A DNA stretch of 64,000 bases, from contig OY856187.1 in assembly GCA_963693315.1 (NCBI GenBank), positions 71,032,033-71,096,032 on the forward strand, read 5' to 3'. The notes beneath the pieces are model-generated. The model saw nothing but the letters and a program-made list of their open reading frames with translations. It ran no database searches and was not told the origin of the DNA. The position numbers and the translations under genes were made by a program. This stretch comes from Diogma glabrata (lineage: Eukaryota; Arthropoda; Insecta; Diptera; Cylindrotomidae). Of the stretch, positions 24,175 to 34,811 are shown piece after piece. Position 1 is the first letter of the stretch. Each line of letters opens with the position of its first letter.

Positions 24175-24650
24175 AAGAAGCAAAAATCTCAAGCCCAGGT
24201 TAGAAATACCAAGGCTTATCGAATGGGCCAAGCTTGGCCCAACCTTGGAAAACTAAGAAATGATTATCAAGGCATGGCCAAGCCTTAATTTGATACATTT
24301 TGTCATACTAAGCCAATGGTTAAAATAAATAAATGTAATTTGTATCTTTTGACTACTATATTTAGTTTTGGGCCAAGCTTGGTTCAATGTTTAAACAAAT
24401 TTATTGTAATTGTTATATAATTTCAACATTTGTGCAATGATGGACTGTAACCAACAAATTTACAATGTATGAGGAAATTCCAGACCTGCGCCAAGCTCGC
24501 ACTGCAACAGCTTTCGAGGTTTTGGCCATACTTAATATTTTCAAACGTCCCAAGTTTGTGCCAAGTTTGGACTGATGTCCTTAAGTCATGTCTGGCAAAT
24601 AAGACTTGGGCTAGATCTACCAAACCAATTTTTTTCCCAGACCTCCTTTA
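24175..24650. repeat. Repeat rich in AAGCTTGG / CCAAGCTTGG words
   Basis: Palindromic words such as GGGCCAAGCTTGGCCCAACC (about 24226-24245), and further CCAAGCTTGG / CCAAGTTTG variants up to about 24610, form an irregular repeat. Related words (ACAAGCTTGGCTCAATGT) appear in the tandem repeat at 29389-29752. Confidence 0.5.
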
Positions 24651-24850
24651 AATGTGTGGAAAGAAATTGTTGAAAGAGTAACATTTATAAAATTAGAGAA
24701 AAGCTTAAAATGACTTGCACATGTTTACACTACATTAGACTAGTAAATAATGCGTAACATAATAAACTGAATCTTGGTTCAGTCTAGGCATTTACAACTG
24801 GCCCAGACTGTAACCAAAGTTAGCTAGCCAAGGATTATACTGCATTATAC

Positions 24851-26717
24851 ATTAAAATGCAATATTTAAAAATATACTTTTTTAATATGTTTATTTTTTT
24901 TTATTTTTTTTATTTTATTAATAATAATATAAATTTCCTTATAGTAACAATTTGCATTTGATTTTTTATTTTAATGAATATCGATTTCGACTTACGTCAT
25001 CCTCAGTTCTTAAATTATTATTACAATCTTTGCTTAAACTAATGTCTTATATATATACTATTTTAACTGCTATTTTTTATTATTATGTCATATATTTTAT
25101 TAGTTTTAGTGTTGCTTTCATCATTTAAAATGTTGTTATTGTTTTTATGTTTATATATTTCTATTTCTTCCTATCTAGCTAGATGTTGTCCTTTTCTTTT
25201 TTTATGTAATATTGCTAAATTTTTGTTGATATTGGTATATTTGTGTTTTTCTATTTTTAAATGTTGGGCATATCTGGATTTTGGATCACTTTTATTAATT
25301 TCACTGGTGTGTTCAATAAATCTTTTTGTGAAGGACCGCCCGTTTGACCTATATAAAATTCACTGCAGTCATCACAGGCAATTTTATAAACACCTGCGTC
25401 TAAGGTTTGGTTTTTTTAGGTTTTTAGGTAATTATCTATTTTATTTTTGTTTTTCGTAAGCTGCAATATTGTGGCGGTCTGTATTGATTTATTATGTTAA
25501 TATGATGAGTTCCCGTTTCTATTAGTTTTGATTCTTTTTACTTTTTTAATTTCAATTTTTTATTTCACTTTTCTTTTTTATCGTGCTTTCCATATCATTC
25601 TTTACTGATTCCATTATTATTTTATATTCTATTTGATGATATACAATACAAAAACAGCATAGAACATTCCATTAAATTCAAGTTCGAAAATGAAGAAAAT
25701 AACACAATAATTTTTTTGGATTTATCAATCAAAAATGTAGATTCAAAACACACATCCAAATAATTCCGAAAACCAACCCAAACGGATCAAACAATAAATA
25801 TTAAATCACATCCTCCATACCAACATAAACTAGCTGCATACAACCACATGATCAATAGCTTGAACAATATACCAATCAATGCAGAAAATTATCAAGACGA
25901 ATTAAATAATATAAAATACATAGCCAGTAAAAACGGATATAAAAACGAAATAATTGACACATTAAATAGAAAACATAAAAACAAGAAAAATTTGCAAACC
26001 CTAACAACACAGAGGAATAAAGAAAACTTAGCAGGCAAAAAATACATAGGCGTAACATATAATAAAACAACTTTCAAAATAATGCAAAAAACTTTAAAAA
26101 TATATGGATATATTGCAGCTTACAAAAAACAAAAATAAAATAGAAAATTACCTATAAACCAAAAAACCCAAACCTTAGACACAGGTGTTTATAAAATTGC
26201 CTGTGATGACTGCAGTGAATTTTATATAGGCCAAACGGGCGGTCCTTCACAAAAAGATTTATTGAACACACCAGTGAAATTAATAAAAGTGATCCAAAAT
26301 CCAGATATGCCCAACATTTGAAAATAGAAAAACACAAATATACCAATATCAACACAAATTTAACAATATTACATAAAAAAAGAAAAGGACAACATCTAGA
26401 TAGATAGGAAGAAATAGAAATATATAAACATAAAAACAATAACAACATTTTAAATGATGAAAGCAACACTAAAACTAATAAAATATATGACAATAATAAA
26501 AATAGCAGTTGAAATAGTATATATATGACATTAGTTTAAGCAAAGATTGTAATAATAATTTAAGAACTGAGGATGACGTAAGTCGAAATCGATATTCATT
26601 AAAATAAAAAATCAAATTCAAATTGTTACTATAAGGAAGTTTATATTATTATTAATAAAATTTAAAATTAAAAATAAACATATTAAAAAAGTATATTTTT
26701 AAATATTGCATTTTAAT
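24851..26717 (+). mobile_element. Penelope-like element flanked by an inverted copy of its own 3' end
   Basis: Arms 24851-25470 and 26110-26717 are long inverted repeats (about 610 bp, few differences) around a unique centre of about 640 bp. On the plus strand the centre plus right arm encode the end of a Penelope reverse transcriptase and its GIY-YIG endonuclease; the left arm is the endonuclease and 3' UTR in reverse. Homology between the arms stops sharply at the outer ends. Such head/tail inversions are known for Penelope-like elements. The element is 5'-truncated: the RT palm is missing. Confidence 0.8.
25636..26510 (+). pseudogene. Penelope-like reverse transcriptase C-terminus and GIY-YIG endonuclease
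   Basis: The frame first gives FLDLSIKNVDSKHTSK, then FRKPTQTDQTINIKSHPPY, HKLAAYNHMINSLN (open from 25848), IASKNGYKNEIIDTLNRKH and YIGVTYN, the usual RT-thumb and linker of Penelope elements. After a stop near 26137 the endonuclease follows in another frame: GVYKIACDDCSEFYIGQTGG, which is the GIY...YIG motif, then a frameshift, then RFIEHTSEINKSDPKSRYAQ. The same missing A in the AAAAA run before GATTT occurs in the inverted arm, so this lesion predates the inversion. Not functional. Confidence 0.8.
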
Positions 26718-26752
26718 TCAAAAGTGACAAAAGCACACAAACAGTGGAAAAC

Positions 26753-29303
26753 CAGTGGCGGATTACCATAGAGGCGGAAGAGGCGGCCTCGGGCCCCATA
26801 TGCACAGGGGCCCCCTCGCTACAAATAGTATTGATATTTTATAGGTATTCAAATATCAGATGACTGCGTTCATTCAACCAAAGTTTTTAAACCTAAAGAT
26901 TTTTTTAATATTATCCCCATGTAGAGGTGTTAGGTTGTCAATTTGTATTACTTTTTTTCATGTATGTATTTATTTTAATAATTCTAATTTGATACTTTAT
27001 AAAATTTTTTAATGTACAAATTCATTTTCCAATTTGTATAGTAAAAAAACATTTTGTTTTGAAAAGTTCCACTGTTACGAATGAATATTAATACTAAAAC
27101 TTTATTTGCAATGGACTGTTATTATATCAATCGCAAAATTATTGATAAAAACAAAATCCAGATAAGTTTTTTTTGGATAATTGAAGTATATTTGAGTTTT
27201 ATGTTTTCATCAATGATTTTGGATTTCTTTTAAGACCTACAATTTATTGAAAGCATTAAACTGAAAACCTCAATTTTAAGCATATTTTAGACTAAATTTA
27301 ATATATAACTAAATAAATGAAAACTTTTTAACGTGTAGAATTGAAATCTTTTATTGTATGCTTAAAATCCATGTATTTTTTATACAATACATGCTAAATT
27401 CATCATTTGGATTAACGTTTGTAAAGGGTTTCCATATGATATGATTGATACAGTATAGGTGTTTTAGCTTTAGTTGTATATTTCGTTTTATCAACGTTGA
27501 TTGGAAAAAAGATTGACTAAAAAATTTGTTTGAAAAATTTGAAAAAAAGATTGTTTGTAACTGGACGTACTGATACTCAAATAGCTCGTGAAATTGAAGT
27601 ACAACAAAAATGCTGGCGGGAAGTTTTAAAAAGAGTTGCAGCTACAGTAAAGCTATTAGCTACTTTGGGTTTAGCATTTCGTGGTCATCGAGAAGATATT
27701 GATTCGAACAAAAAAGGAAATTTTATGACATGCATTGAGTACCTATCCCAATTTGATGATTTTCTTTAAAATCATTTAGAGAGGTACAGCCATCCAGGAA
27801 AAGGTAATGTAAGTTATTTATCAAATACCACATGCGATGAATTTATAAATTTAATGGGAACTGAAGTAAAAGAACACCTAATTCAAAAAATTCAGGACTC
27901 TTTATATTATTCAATTATTGTTGATTCTACGCCAGACGTGAACCACACTGACCAACTAAGTCTTATATTAAGGTACATTGATAAAGTGGGCGATGCGAGA
28001 GAACGATTTTTGGATTTTTACAAATTGAAAATCACAATTCAGAATATCTAGCACAACTTATTTTGAAAACTTTAAACAATTTGTCTTTGGATATTAAAAA
28101 TTGTCGCGGTCAAACATATATGGCCGGAAAATATAATGGTTTACAAGCCAGAATTAAAACTCTAAGTGAGACCGCCATTTTTATTCCTTGTACAAGTCAT
28201 ACGCTTAATTTAATTGGAAATTATGCTGCAGATGCCTATTCTACTGCGGTGTATTATTTTAACTTTATCCAAAATATATATGTATTCTTTTCTTCATCTA
28301 CTCACAGATGGAAGTTGCTTATTGATAATTTTTCCGATCCTAATTCCAAACATATTAAAAAATTAAGTGACACAAGTGACAAGACGGTCTGCAAGAGCTG
28401 ATGCAGTATCCGCCTTGCGGTTTAATTACAAAAATATTAAAAATGTTCTTATCCAAATTAGCGAAAATGAAGACGAAAAACCGATTACTAAAGTTGAGGT
28501 TAAAAAATTAGCTAGCTCTTTCGATGAATATGAATTGCCTTATTAACCGTTCTATGGGATATATTATTGCAAAGAATCAATAGTACTAGAAAATCATTTC
28601 AAAATATTCAAACGAACTTATTACAAGGAGTAAAACTGTTTAATTCTTTGTCACAATTTATAAGGGATATTCGGAATGATTTTGAGAGCATAGAAAAGCA
28701 AGCAAACTTATTAACAGACAATATTAGCTACAAAGAAGGACAATAAAAAGAAAACGCAAAATTATGTATGATGCATATGATACACAGCTAGTAGGACGAG
28801 AATTGTTTATTATAAGTACTCACAATATGATCTGTGATAGACTTGCCACTGAAATGTCTACCAGAACGTCCATATATGAAACTGTTTTAAATAATTTTAA
28901 ATTATTTTTTGATCAAAATATATCCAGTGATGAAGTTGACAAGTGTATTTTAGAATTGTCAAATACATATGCGAGGGATATAGAAGTACAATATTTTAAA
29001 GACGAAGTACATCATTTTTTAAAATATATAAAAGAAGAGAACATCACTTGTCCATTTAAGATGTACAAGGTAATCATTGATGGCCTGCAATCTTCATTTC
29101 CCAATGTGGAAACTATTTTAAAAATATTTCTTACATTGCCGATATGCAACGCAAGTGGGGAACGATCTTTCTCCGTTCTGAAACGGATAAAAAATTATTT
29201 AAGAAATAGTCTTAATCAAACTCATTTGCAAAATTTTTGGTAAAATCTTAGGCCCCAAAATTTTGTTCCGCCTCAGGCCCCTTAAAGGCATAATCCGCCA
29301 CTG
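26753..29303 (+). mobile_element. hAT transposon with 8-bp target-site duplication
   Basis: A 2,551-bp element whose ends are CAGTGGCGGATTA (26753-26765) and its exact reverse complement TAATCCGCCACTG (29291-29303). It is flanked by identical 8-bp duplications TGGAAAAC (26745-26752 and 29304-29311). The ends continue with imperfect GGCGG / GGCCCC-rich inverted similarity (CCTCGGGCCCC on the left, GCCTCAGGCCCC on the right). The 8-bp duplication and CAGTGGCGG-type end are diagnostic of the hAT superfamily. Confidence 0.97.
27530..29243 (+). pseudogene. hAT transposase, ZMYM1-like type (broken)
   Basis: Ordered blocks in three frames match ZMYM1-like hAT proteins: CWREVLKRVAATVKLLATLG, LAFRGHRED, YSHPGKGNVSYLSNTTCDEF, IVDSTPDVNHTDQLSLI (first catalytic Asp region), LSLDIKNCRGQTYMAGKYNG, FIPCTSHTLNLIG, FFSSSTHRWKLL, and the C-terminal dimerisation block SGERSFSVLKRIKNYLRNSL. 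Stops or frame changes occur near 27767, 28049, 28384, 28545 and 28745. In the family CRGQ.Y is followed by DNA.NM before SGKYNG; those residues, including an acidic residue normally catalytic, are deleted here. The BED/TTF zinc-finger start is not recognisable upstream. A dead copy despite well-preserved ends. Confidence 0.9.
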
Positions 29304-29388
29304 TGGAAAACCATAACAACACATATAGTGAATTATACATTGCAAAAAAATTAGAAAGCTATGAATTCGATTTATTTGTTTTAGAATT

Positions 29389-29752
29389 GGTCCAGCATTG
29401 TATTTAAATATTGATCCAATGTGTACAAATAATAATGGTACGTGGTTATCATTTAAGGTTAAAACAACATTCAACCAATTTTATTTTAAAGCTTGTCTCA
29501 ACGTTGTTCAACCTTAAAACAAGCTTGGCTCAATGTAAAAACAATCCTTTGTCCTTACCTGGGTAGTAATGGGGCAGCATTGTATTTAAATATTGTTCCA
29601 ATGCCTAAAAATAATAATGGTACGTGGTTATCATTTAAGGTTAAAACAACATTCAACCAAGTTTATTTTAAAGCTTGTCCCAAGATTGTTCGACCTTAAA
29701 ACAAGCTTGGCTCAATGTCAAAACAATCCTCTCTGCTTACCTGGGAGACTGA
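29389..29752. repeat. 182-bp tandem repeat, two units
   Basis: Two units offset by 182 bp share GCATTGTATTTAAATATTG, ATGGTACGTGGTTATCATTT, ACAACATTCAACCAA, AAGCTTGTC and ACAAGCTTGGCTCAATGT, ending with CTTACCTGGG. Few differences. Non-coding. Confidence 0.9.
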
Positions 29753-29754
29753 GT

Positions 29755-30135
29755 TATCAAGATTTCGGTTCGGGTTTTAGGATTTTTGCATAGTTTTCGG
29801 CAAAAGGATTTTATCAGCACCTTGTTTTGTTTTAAGCCCTTTAATTTTCCTTGTAAACTCCCTTTAATACTTCGGTTTGATAAACCTAATTCACGAGCCA
29901 AAAGTGCAAAAAATAATTCGACGTTTTAAGACCTACTGATTAAAAAGCAAAAAAAAGTGCATTTGTCTGCAGGACGGCCGTCACAACCGTCGTTACGGAG
30001 AAAACCGCTGGAGCAATTTAAAAAAATTTTGTTTCTAAAACTGGGTTAATTTAATGAAAAGAGCCGAAAAGACGATATGTTTGATAGTTGGACCCGAAGT
30101 GTAAAAAAACCATGAAGTATGTCAAAACACGAAAA
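29755..30135 (-). repeat. Family R, old diverged copy with inverted tail
   Basis: A plus-oriented head fragment (TTATCAAGATTTCGGTTCGGG, 29755-29840) is joined to a reverse-oriented tail (TAATACTTCGGTTTGATAAA, then CGACGTTTTAAGACCTACTG) running to 30135. Much more diverged than the neighbouring copy. Confidence 0.6.
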
Positions 30136-30590
30136 TTACTTCGGTCTGAAAGACTAAGTATTACATTCATGAGCCAAAAGTGAAATTCTTACCCCCACTT
30201 TTTTTGGCAGTTCTTGACGTTTTAGGACCTACTGATTCTAAAAAAGCAAAAAAAATGTATGTGTGTCTGCCGGCCGTCCGTCATTACCTACGTTGCAGGG
30301 AAAACCGCTGAGGGATTTCAAAATTTTTTTTCTAAAAATAGGTATACTCAAGGGACAGGTCCGAAAGGACGCTGTGTTTGATAACTGTACCGGAAGTGTG
30401 TCAAAAAAATCATTATGTGTGTCAAAAATAGCAAATTTTCATAATTTTGGCTTAAAAAACGTTCATTTTAAGTGATTACGAGTAGGAACATTGAATTTGG
30501 AGAAATCTTGATGGTAGGGATTGGTATGTGAGACCAAAAACTAGATTATTGCATTATAAGTTTGTAAAAAAAATAAATTTCTTGTGTTTC
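30136..30590 (-). repeat. Family R tail, reverse orientation
   Basis: Starts TTACTTCGGTCTGAAAGACT and continues with the reversed tail module (GACGTTTTAGGACCTACTG, CAGGGAAAACCGCTG, ACAGGTCCGAAAGGACGCTG, TGATTACGAGTAGGAACATT) before stopping in the internal module. Truncated. Confidence 0.8.
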
Positions 30591-30600
30591 AAAAAAGTGT

Positions 30601-31224
30601 GTTAATGGATCTCGAAGATGGGGAACAGACAATAGAAATACGTAATAGTCTCACAAATAAATAAACAAATTTCAAACAAAGCATGGGCTCTCATATGAAA
30701 TTAACTAATGAAGATAAACAAATAATCAAACTTCATAATAAGACTAAAAAATTTCTCAAACTTCATCCGATTTGCTTAAGACCCAAGCTGATAAGGGCAA
30801 CATATAACTGTTGTCACAACGAGAGATGAGTATAAGCGTAATATGTTGAATTCGCTCAATGACGAGACTACTTATATAGAACTTAAAAAAGACGCCGCAC
30901 AGGAAGTACAGAAAAACGTTAATAGTTTAATAACAACTTTAGAAACCACAGGAGAACCAGAAAGCTGTGAATCTAAGAAGATAGAATAGCGTCATTTCCA
31001 AACTTTATGGGTTATGTAAGGTACACAAAGAAAATGCGCCTTACAGGCCTATAGTGAGTTCAATTGGAAGTCCAACATACAATCTGTCTTCGTTTTTGTG
31101 TGAAATTATAAAACCTAGTGTAGGAAATAGCAATAGTCACATCTTAAACTCAGTAGACTTTAAAAATAAAATTAAAGATATAAGTCTTCCTCCGGACTAT
31201 GTTATAATATCTTTAGATGTGGTG
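30601..31224 (+). pseudogene. Penelope-like reverse transcriptase N-terminal part, cut by gap
   Basis: Reading across frame changes gives TQADKGN, VVTTRDEYKRNMLNSLND, then KLYGLCKVHKENAPYRPIVS, SIGSPTYNLSSFLCEI, SHILNSVDFKNKI and DYVIISLDVV. These match the start of the Penelope RT domain: ADKG, then FPKLYGLPK.HK...RPIVS, then the first catalytic region SLDVVSLFT. The sequence is lost in the N gap exactly at the catalytic motif. At least two frame breaks precede 31054. A separate insertion from 24851-26717. Confidence 0.75.
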
Positions 31225-31424
31225 NNNNNNNNNNNNNNNNNNNNNNNNNNNNNNNNNNNNNNNNNNNNNNNNNNNNNNNNNNNNNNNNNNNNNNNNNNNN
31301 NNNNNNNNNNNNNNNNNNNNNNNNNNNNNNNNNNNNNNNNNNNNNNNNNNNNNNNNNNNNNNNNNNNNNNNNNNNNNNNNNNNNNNNNNNNNNNNNNNNN
31401 NNNNNNNNNNNNNNNNNNNNNNNN
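31225..31424. other. Assembly gap (200 N)
   Basis: Exactly 200 N, truncating the Penelope-like RT. Frames crossing it are meaningless. Confidence 1.
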
Positions 31425-31428
31425 GGTT

Positions 31429-31575
31429 TGTAAAATTTCGAGATTCTCGACAATTTGTCTCGAGAAATGGGAATCTCGAAAATGTGGAAATATCTTTTCT
31501 CGAGAATTCGAGAGTTCAAAATTGCAATTCTTTCTCGAGAATCTTGAGATTGGATTTCTCGAGCAGAAACTCTAG
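31429..31575. repeat. TTCTCGAGAA-rich palindromic repeat
   Basis: At least six TCTCGA / CTCGAG words in about 140 bp (for example TTTCTCGAGAATCTTGAGAT), spaced roughly 15-30 bp. It resembles a decayed minisatellite with a palindromic core. It starts right after the N gap, so its left side is unseen. Confidence 0.6.
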
Positions 31576-31798
31576 GTTGGTTGTAATAAAACAATTGGAA
31601 CTGACAAAATTGCAGATTACAAAAGAAACAATTTTAATGTAAAGCCTAAAAGATAAATAATGCGATAATGATCCTGATGAATATCAAATAACATCAATGA
31701 AAATATTGAAAATGAATTATCTGAATTTATAAATTTATAATTTAGCAAATTTATTATTTATACTTGTTACGTAATATGAAATAAAACAAATTATTATT
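31576..31798. other. AT-rich, nothing recognised
   Basis: Expected to contain the left end of the Harbinger-like element, but no inverted repeat matching the right side (GGGGTGAAGTGAATA expected) was found. Confidence 0.4.
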
Positions 31799-32816
31799 TT
31801 AAGGTGTAGCGTTTAAAATTCTTGTTATTTCTAATCTCTTTTGCTGGCCTTGCATCCGTATCTGTATGTCCCCGTCTTCATCCTCTACATCATATACCTC
31901 ACTGTTAATATTTGGAACATTTATTTCTTCTTCAATATCATACACATCATTCAAATGCTTCCCAATGCTGTGTAAAACAGCTCAACAAACAACAATTTTC
32001 GGAACCTTATTTAAATTTAATTGAATTCGATTACCCAAAATAGGAAACCTTTTTTTTTATTTGGCCGAAACATCTTTCTATTATCACCCTCTCTTTGGCA
32101 TGAATTCGGTTGAAATTTAATTCTTCTCAACTGTTGGAGTTCTTATACGGGGTTATTAACCACGGTGCTATTCCATATCCACCGTCCCCCAGTAAACATG
32201 CCTTGCCTTTGAATCGTGAAGTTGATCGACACACTTCACTAAGCTTCCATATTCTACTATCATGTTTACTTCCTGGCCATTGGACGTCGATACTAATAAG
32301 TTTTTCATCCGAATTACAAGTTGCTTGTATATTTAAGCTAGGGTACCCTTTTCTGTTTACATAGCTATCACCAAATTGTTGAGATTTCATTATTTCCACA
32401 TGGGTACAATCCAATGCACCAATAACGGTAGGAATTTCAAAACGCTGTTGCCATTTTGTTGCAGCTTCTTCTATTTCTGCTATTTTATCAGGAAACTTAA
32501 TCCATTCATGTGATTTTTCATAAATCCGGTCAGCTACAAATGAAATTGTCTTACAAACTGTAGTTCGATGTACTCCGGTATCCTCAGCAACACCATTTTG
32601 GTATCCAGGATCACTTAAATAGCGCAAAAAAATTACAATTTTTTCAAAAGAACTTATTTTTCCACCTCTTTTTTCGTTATTTTCACCCAAAAAATAATCG
32701 GCCATAAAATGTACAGTTTCGGTATTAAATCGCAAAAGTTGTTTACTTCGGGCTGAATGTATATCTCGGTGCTCTAAATAAATTTTTCTTTTTCGAAGAT
32801 TAATAAAAGCAGTCAT
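31799..32816 (-). pseudogene. PIF/Harbinger (HARBI1-like) transposase-nuclease, broken
   Basis: DDE nuclease of the Harbinger superfamily. The start is the ATG at 32816 (MTAFINLRKRK); the frame itself extends to a TTG at 32837. Blocks: FEKIVIFLRYLSDPGYQNGV, VHRTTVCKTISFVADRI, PTVIGALDCTHVEI (first Asp), YVNRKGYPSLNIQATCN, WPGSKHDSRIWKLS, LLGDGGYGIAPWLITPY (second Asp), then a TGA stop (frame end 32127), EELNFNRIHAKERVIIERCF (Glu), a frameshift near 32047, then NKVPKIVVC-stop-AVLHSIGKH and an acidic tail ending NATP at 31799. About 340 residues in total, near the usual HARBI1 length. All three catalytic acids remain, but two stops and one shift inactivate it. The partner Myb-like protein of Harbinger elements was not found. 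Confidence 0.9.
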
Positions 32817-32877
32817 TTTGTTGCGAAAAGTAAACAATAATAAAATTCAAGTTTCGTTATATGCTACCTTAAAAAAA

Positions 32878-33101
32878 ATAAGCATTTACTTAAAAAGTAA
32901 AAGTATTTGCCTTTTTTATTCACATATTTTTAAGTATTTACTAGAAAATCTATAAGTTTTTACTTAATTTTCAAGCATTTGCTTATTCTTTAAGTATTTA
33001 CTTTTTATCAAGTAAATGCTAAAATTTTATTCACTTGATTATAAGTAAATACTTAAAAAACAACAAGTTAAAGCATTTACTTTTTTTTATTCACTTCACC
33101 C
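32878..33101. repeat. Cluster of AAGTATTTACTT-like subterminal repeats
   Basis: About eight copies, in both orientations, of a 12-bp word AAGTATTTACTT / AAGCATTTACTT (near 32880, 32931, 32970, 32991, 33010, 33042, 33070). They are interleaved with TTTATTCACTT words, and the stretch ends TATTCACTTCACCCC at about 33101. Position immediately upstream of the transposase suggests transposase-binding sites and the right terminus of the Harbinger element. No left counterpart was found. Confidence 0.6.
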
Positions 33102-33202
33102 CATGTTTTGTTTTAGGTAGATGTCAAAGAAAAATCTACCTATTTTAAGTTTTATTTTTTAATGTGTCATAAAAACCATACGCTAAATAAATAAATAAAT
33201 TA
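33102..33202 (+). mobile_element. LINE 3'-tail fragment, same family as the LINE at 48966-52564
   Basis: CATGTTTTGTTTTAGGTAGA, then AAATCTACCTATTTT, AAGTTTTATTTTT and CATACGCTAAATAAATAAAT match the last 110 bp of the LINE ending near 52564. The GTAGAT...ATCTAC halves can form a hairpin. It ends in an AATA microsatellite, as expected for a severely 5'-truncated insertion. Confidence 0.8.
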
Positions 33203-33414
33203 AATCAATATTTTGTGCTAATAAATTATTGTTAAAATAATTCTATATATTTTTATACCCGTTATATATTTTTTGTACCATGATCAATGTATATCATTCG
33301 AAACGCATAGAATAAATACTATATACGTATTAAAGATTGTTTTTGTGGAATTATTTTAACAATAAATTATTAACATGAATTATTGATTTAATTTAAATTA
33401 CTTATGTATGCTCC

Positions 33415-33853
33415 ACCATATGTGAGAGCAATATTCCATGCAGAGACGAATAAATGATTTATAAGTTAAAAGTTTAAATGATGAAACGAATAAATGATTT
33501 ATAAGTTCTGTTTGCTATTAAAAACCTTATACGCCAACGATCCAAATATTCAAACTTTTGAATAGAGTAAACCAGGCTTACTATGAGATTTCTACTTCAT
33601 ATATTATTTTCAATCTTAATTCCTAGAAGTATAACAGATTCTTTCTCTTCAATATAATTTAAATTAAAATTTAATGAAAACGGATTAGGTGTTGAAAAAT
33701 GAACCTAGAAAAATGGCGATCTTGACTTTTGCTCGCGTTGAATTCAACACTGTTAGCCATACTCCAATCCATAATTGTTTTTAAATCAATGTTTAATGAC
33801 TCTATCAAATTTGACATAGTGACTTCGGAATAAATTTGCGCATATTCACGCAT
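33415..33853 (-). pseudogene. Non-LTR reverse-transcriptase fragment (degenerate)
   Basis: On the minus strand: NLIESLNIDLKTIMDW, then SMANSVEFNASKSQ, then VILLGIKIEN, then FIRLCMEYCSHIWW. This is the order after the YADD motif in Jockey/CR1-type LINEs. Several stops and a short local duplication (TTATAAATCATTTATTCG occurs twice, near 33434 and 33492 in plus coordinates as CGAATAAATGATTTATAAG). Confidence 0.65.
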
Positions 33854-33859
33854 GCATTA

Positions 33860-34811
33860 TTTCTGAAAAATTAAAAGCAGCGATGTTTGAATCTTACTAG
33901 GTAAGATAATTATTTTTCCAGGGAAACCATACAAAAAATCTCTAAGCCCTTGCCAATCTGCAGTTTTATAATCCCAAACAAGACGAGGATTAACGTTAAA
34001 CTGTTAAGGAACTTGTAAATTTAAATTTGTGGCGATCAAATTATTATATGATCCCCCTTAAGGTTATGATTCTTTCAATTGTACCAACGAAGGATAATTT
34101 CTTTAAAATGAACCAAGCAAGTTACTAGTTTGACCAGGAATGTCAGGAACTCTGGTATGTAGGTTTATTTTCTGAGTGAAAATGGAAATAAAATATAATA
34201 ATGAATTTACCAAAGTTTCATTAAAATTGCTCCATAATTAAAGGCTGCAGTGTAAAATTCAAATTTTATAAATTCATAAAAGAATAATCAACAAATTTGT
34301 TTTACGGAACGCAATAAACCGGAATTTGGTACTCAAAATTAATGGAAACTTTATATATCAGGTTTTCTCAACATCTGTTATGAGGAGTAGAAGTTATTGA
34401 AGTATCGAATAAACAGTTCGAGAAATTGTTTTCCCCTTTCTTCTCCCTGCCATCCGTCCTCCTAATATTTCCATTCTTCTATCAATGATTCATCAAGCAA
34501 GATCCCAATTGAATAAACAATTTGTCTACGAACAGATTAAAATTCACACCAGATTTCAAAATATATTTACTGAATGTTTATCTCTTTTTTTATTAATTAA
34601 CGTAATCACCCACTGTTGAAGTTATTTTTATATGCTCAGAGTTATTTTTAAATTTATTTTTTTAAATTAATTATAAAAAATTAATAATTAATACAATTAA
34701 TTAATACGTAATTAATAATTAATACTTAATTAATAATTAATACAATTAAAAATACAATTAATCAATACATAATACAATCAATACAATAATTATTACAGTA
34801 ATTATTACAAA
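33860..34811. repeat. No gene; AT-rich with TTAATAATTAATAC microsatellite
   Basis: Most of the stretch has no recognised feature. Positions about 34665-34805 are an irregular array of TTAATAATTAATAC and AATACAATTA words next to the 3' end of the CAP gene. Confidence 0.6.

Noticed and set aside
25085..25459. 124-residue Leu/Phe-rich plus-strand frame, mirrored at 26152-26493 on the minus strand
   Set aside because: Antisense of the Penelope GIY-YIG endonuclease and linker; hydrophobicity comes from AT-rich antisense sequence.
31054..31642. Open frames through the second N gap
   Set aside because: They join a Penelope RT fragment to a CTCGAG repeat across unknown sequence.
32110..32364. 84-residue plus-strand frame
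   Set aside because: Antisense of the Harbinger-like transposase.
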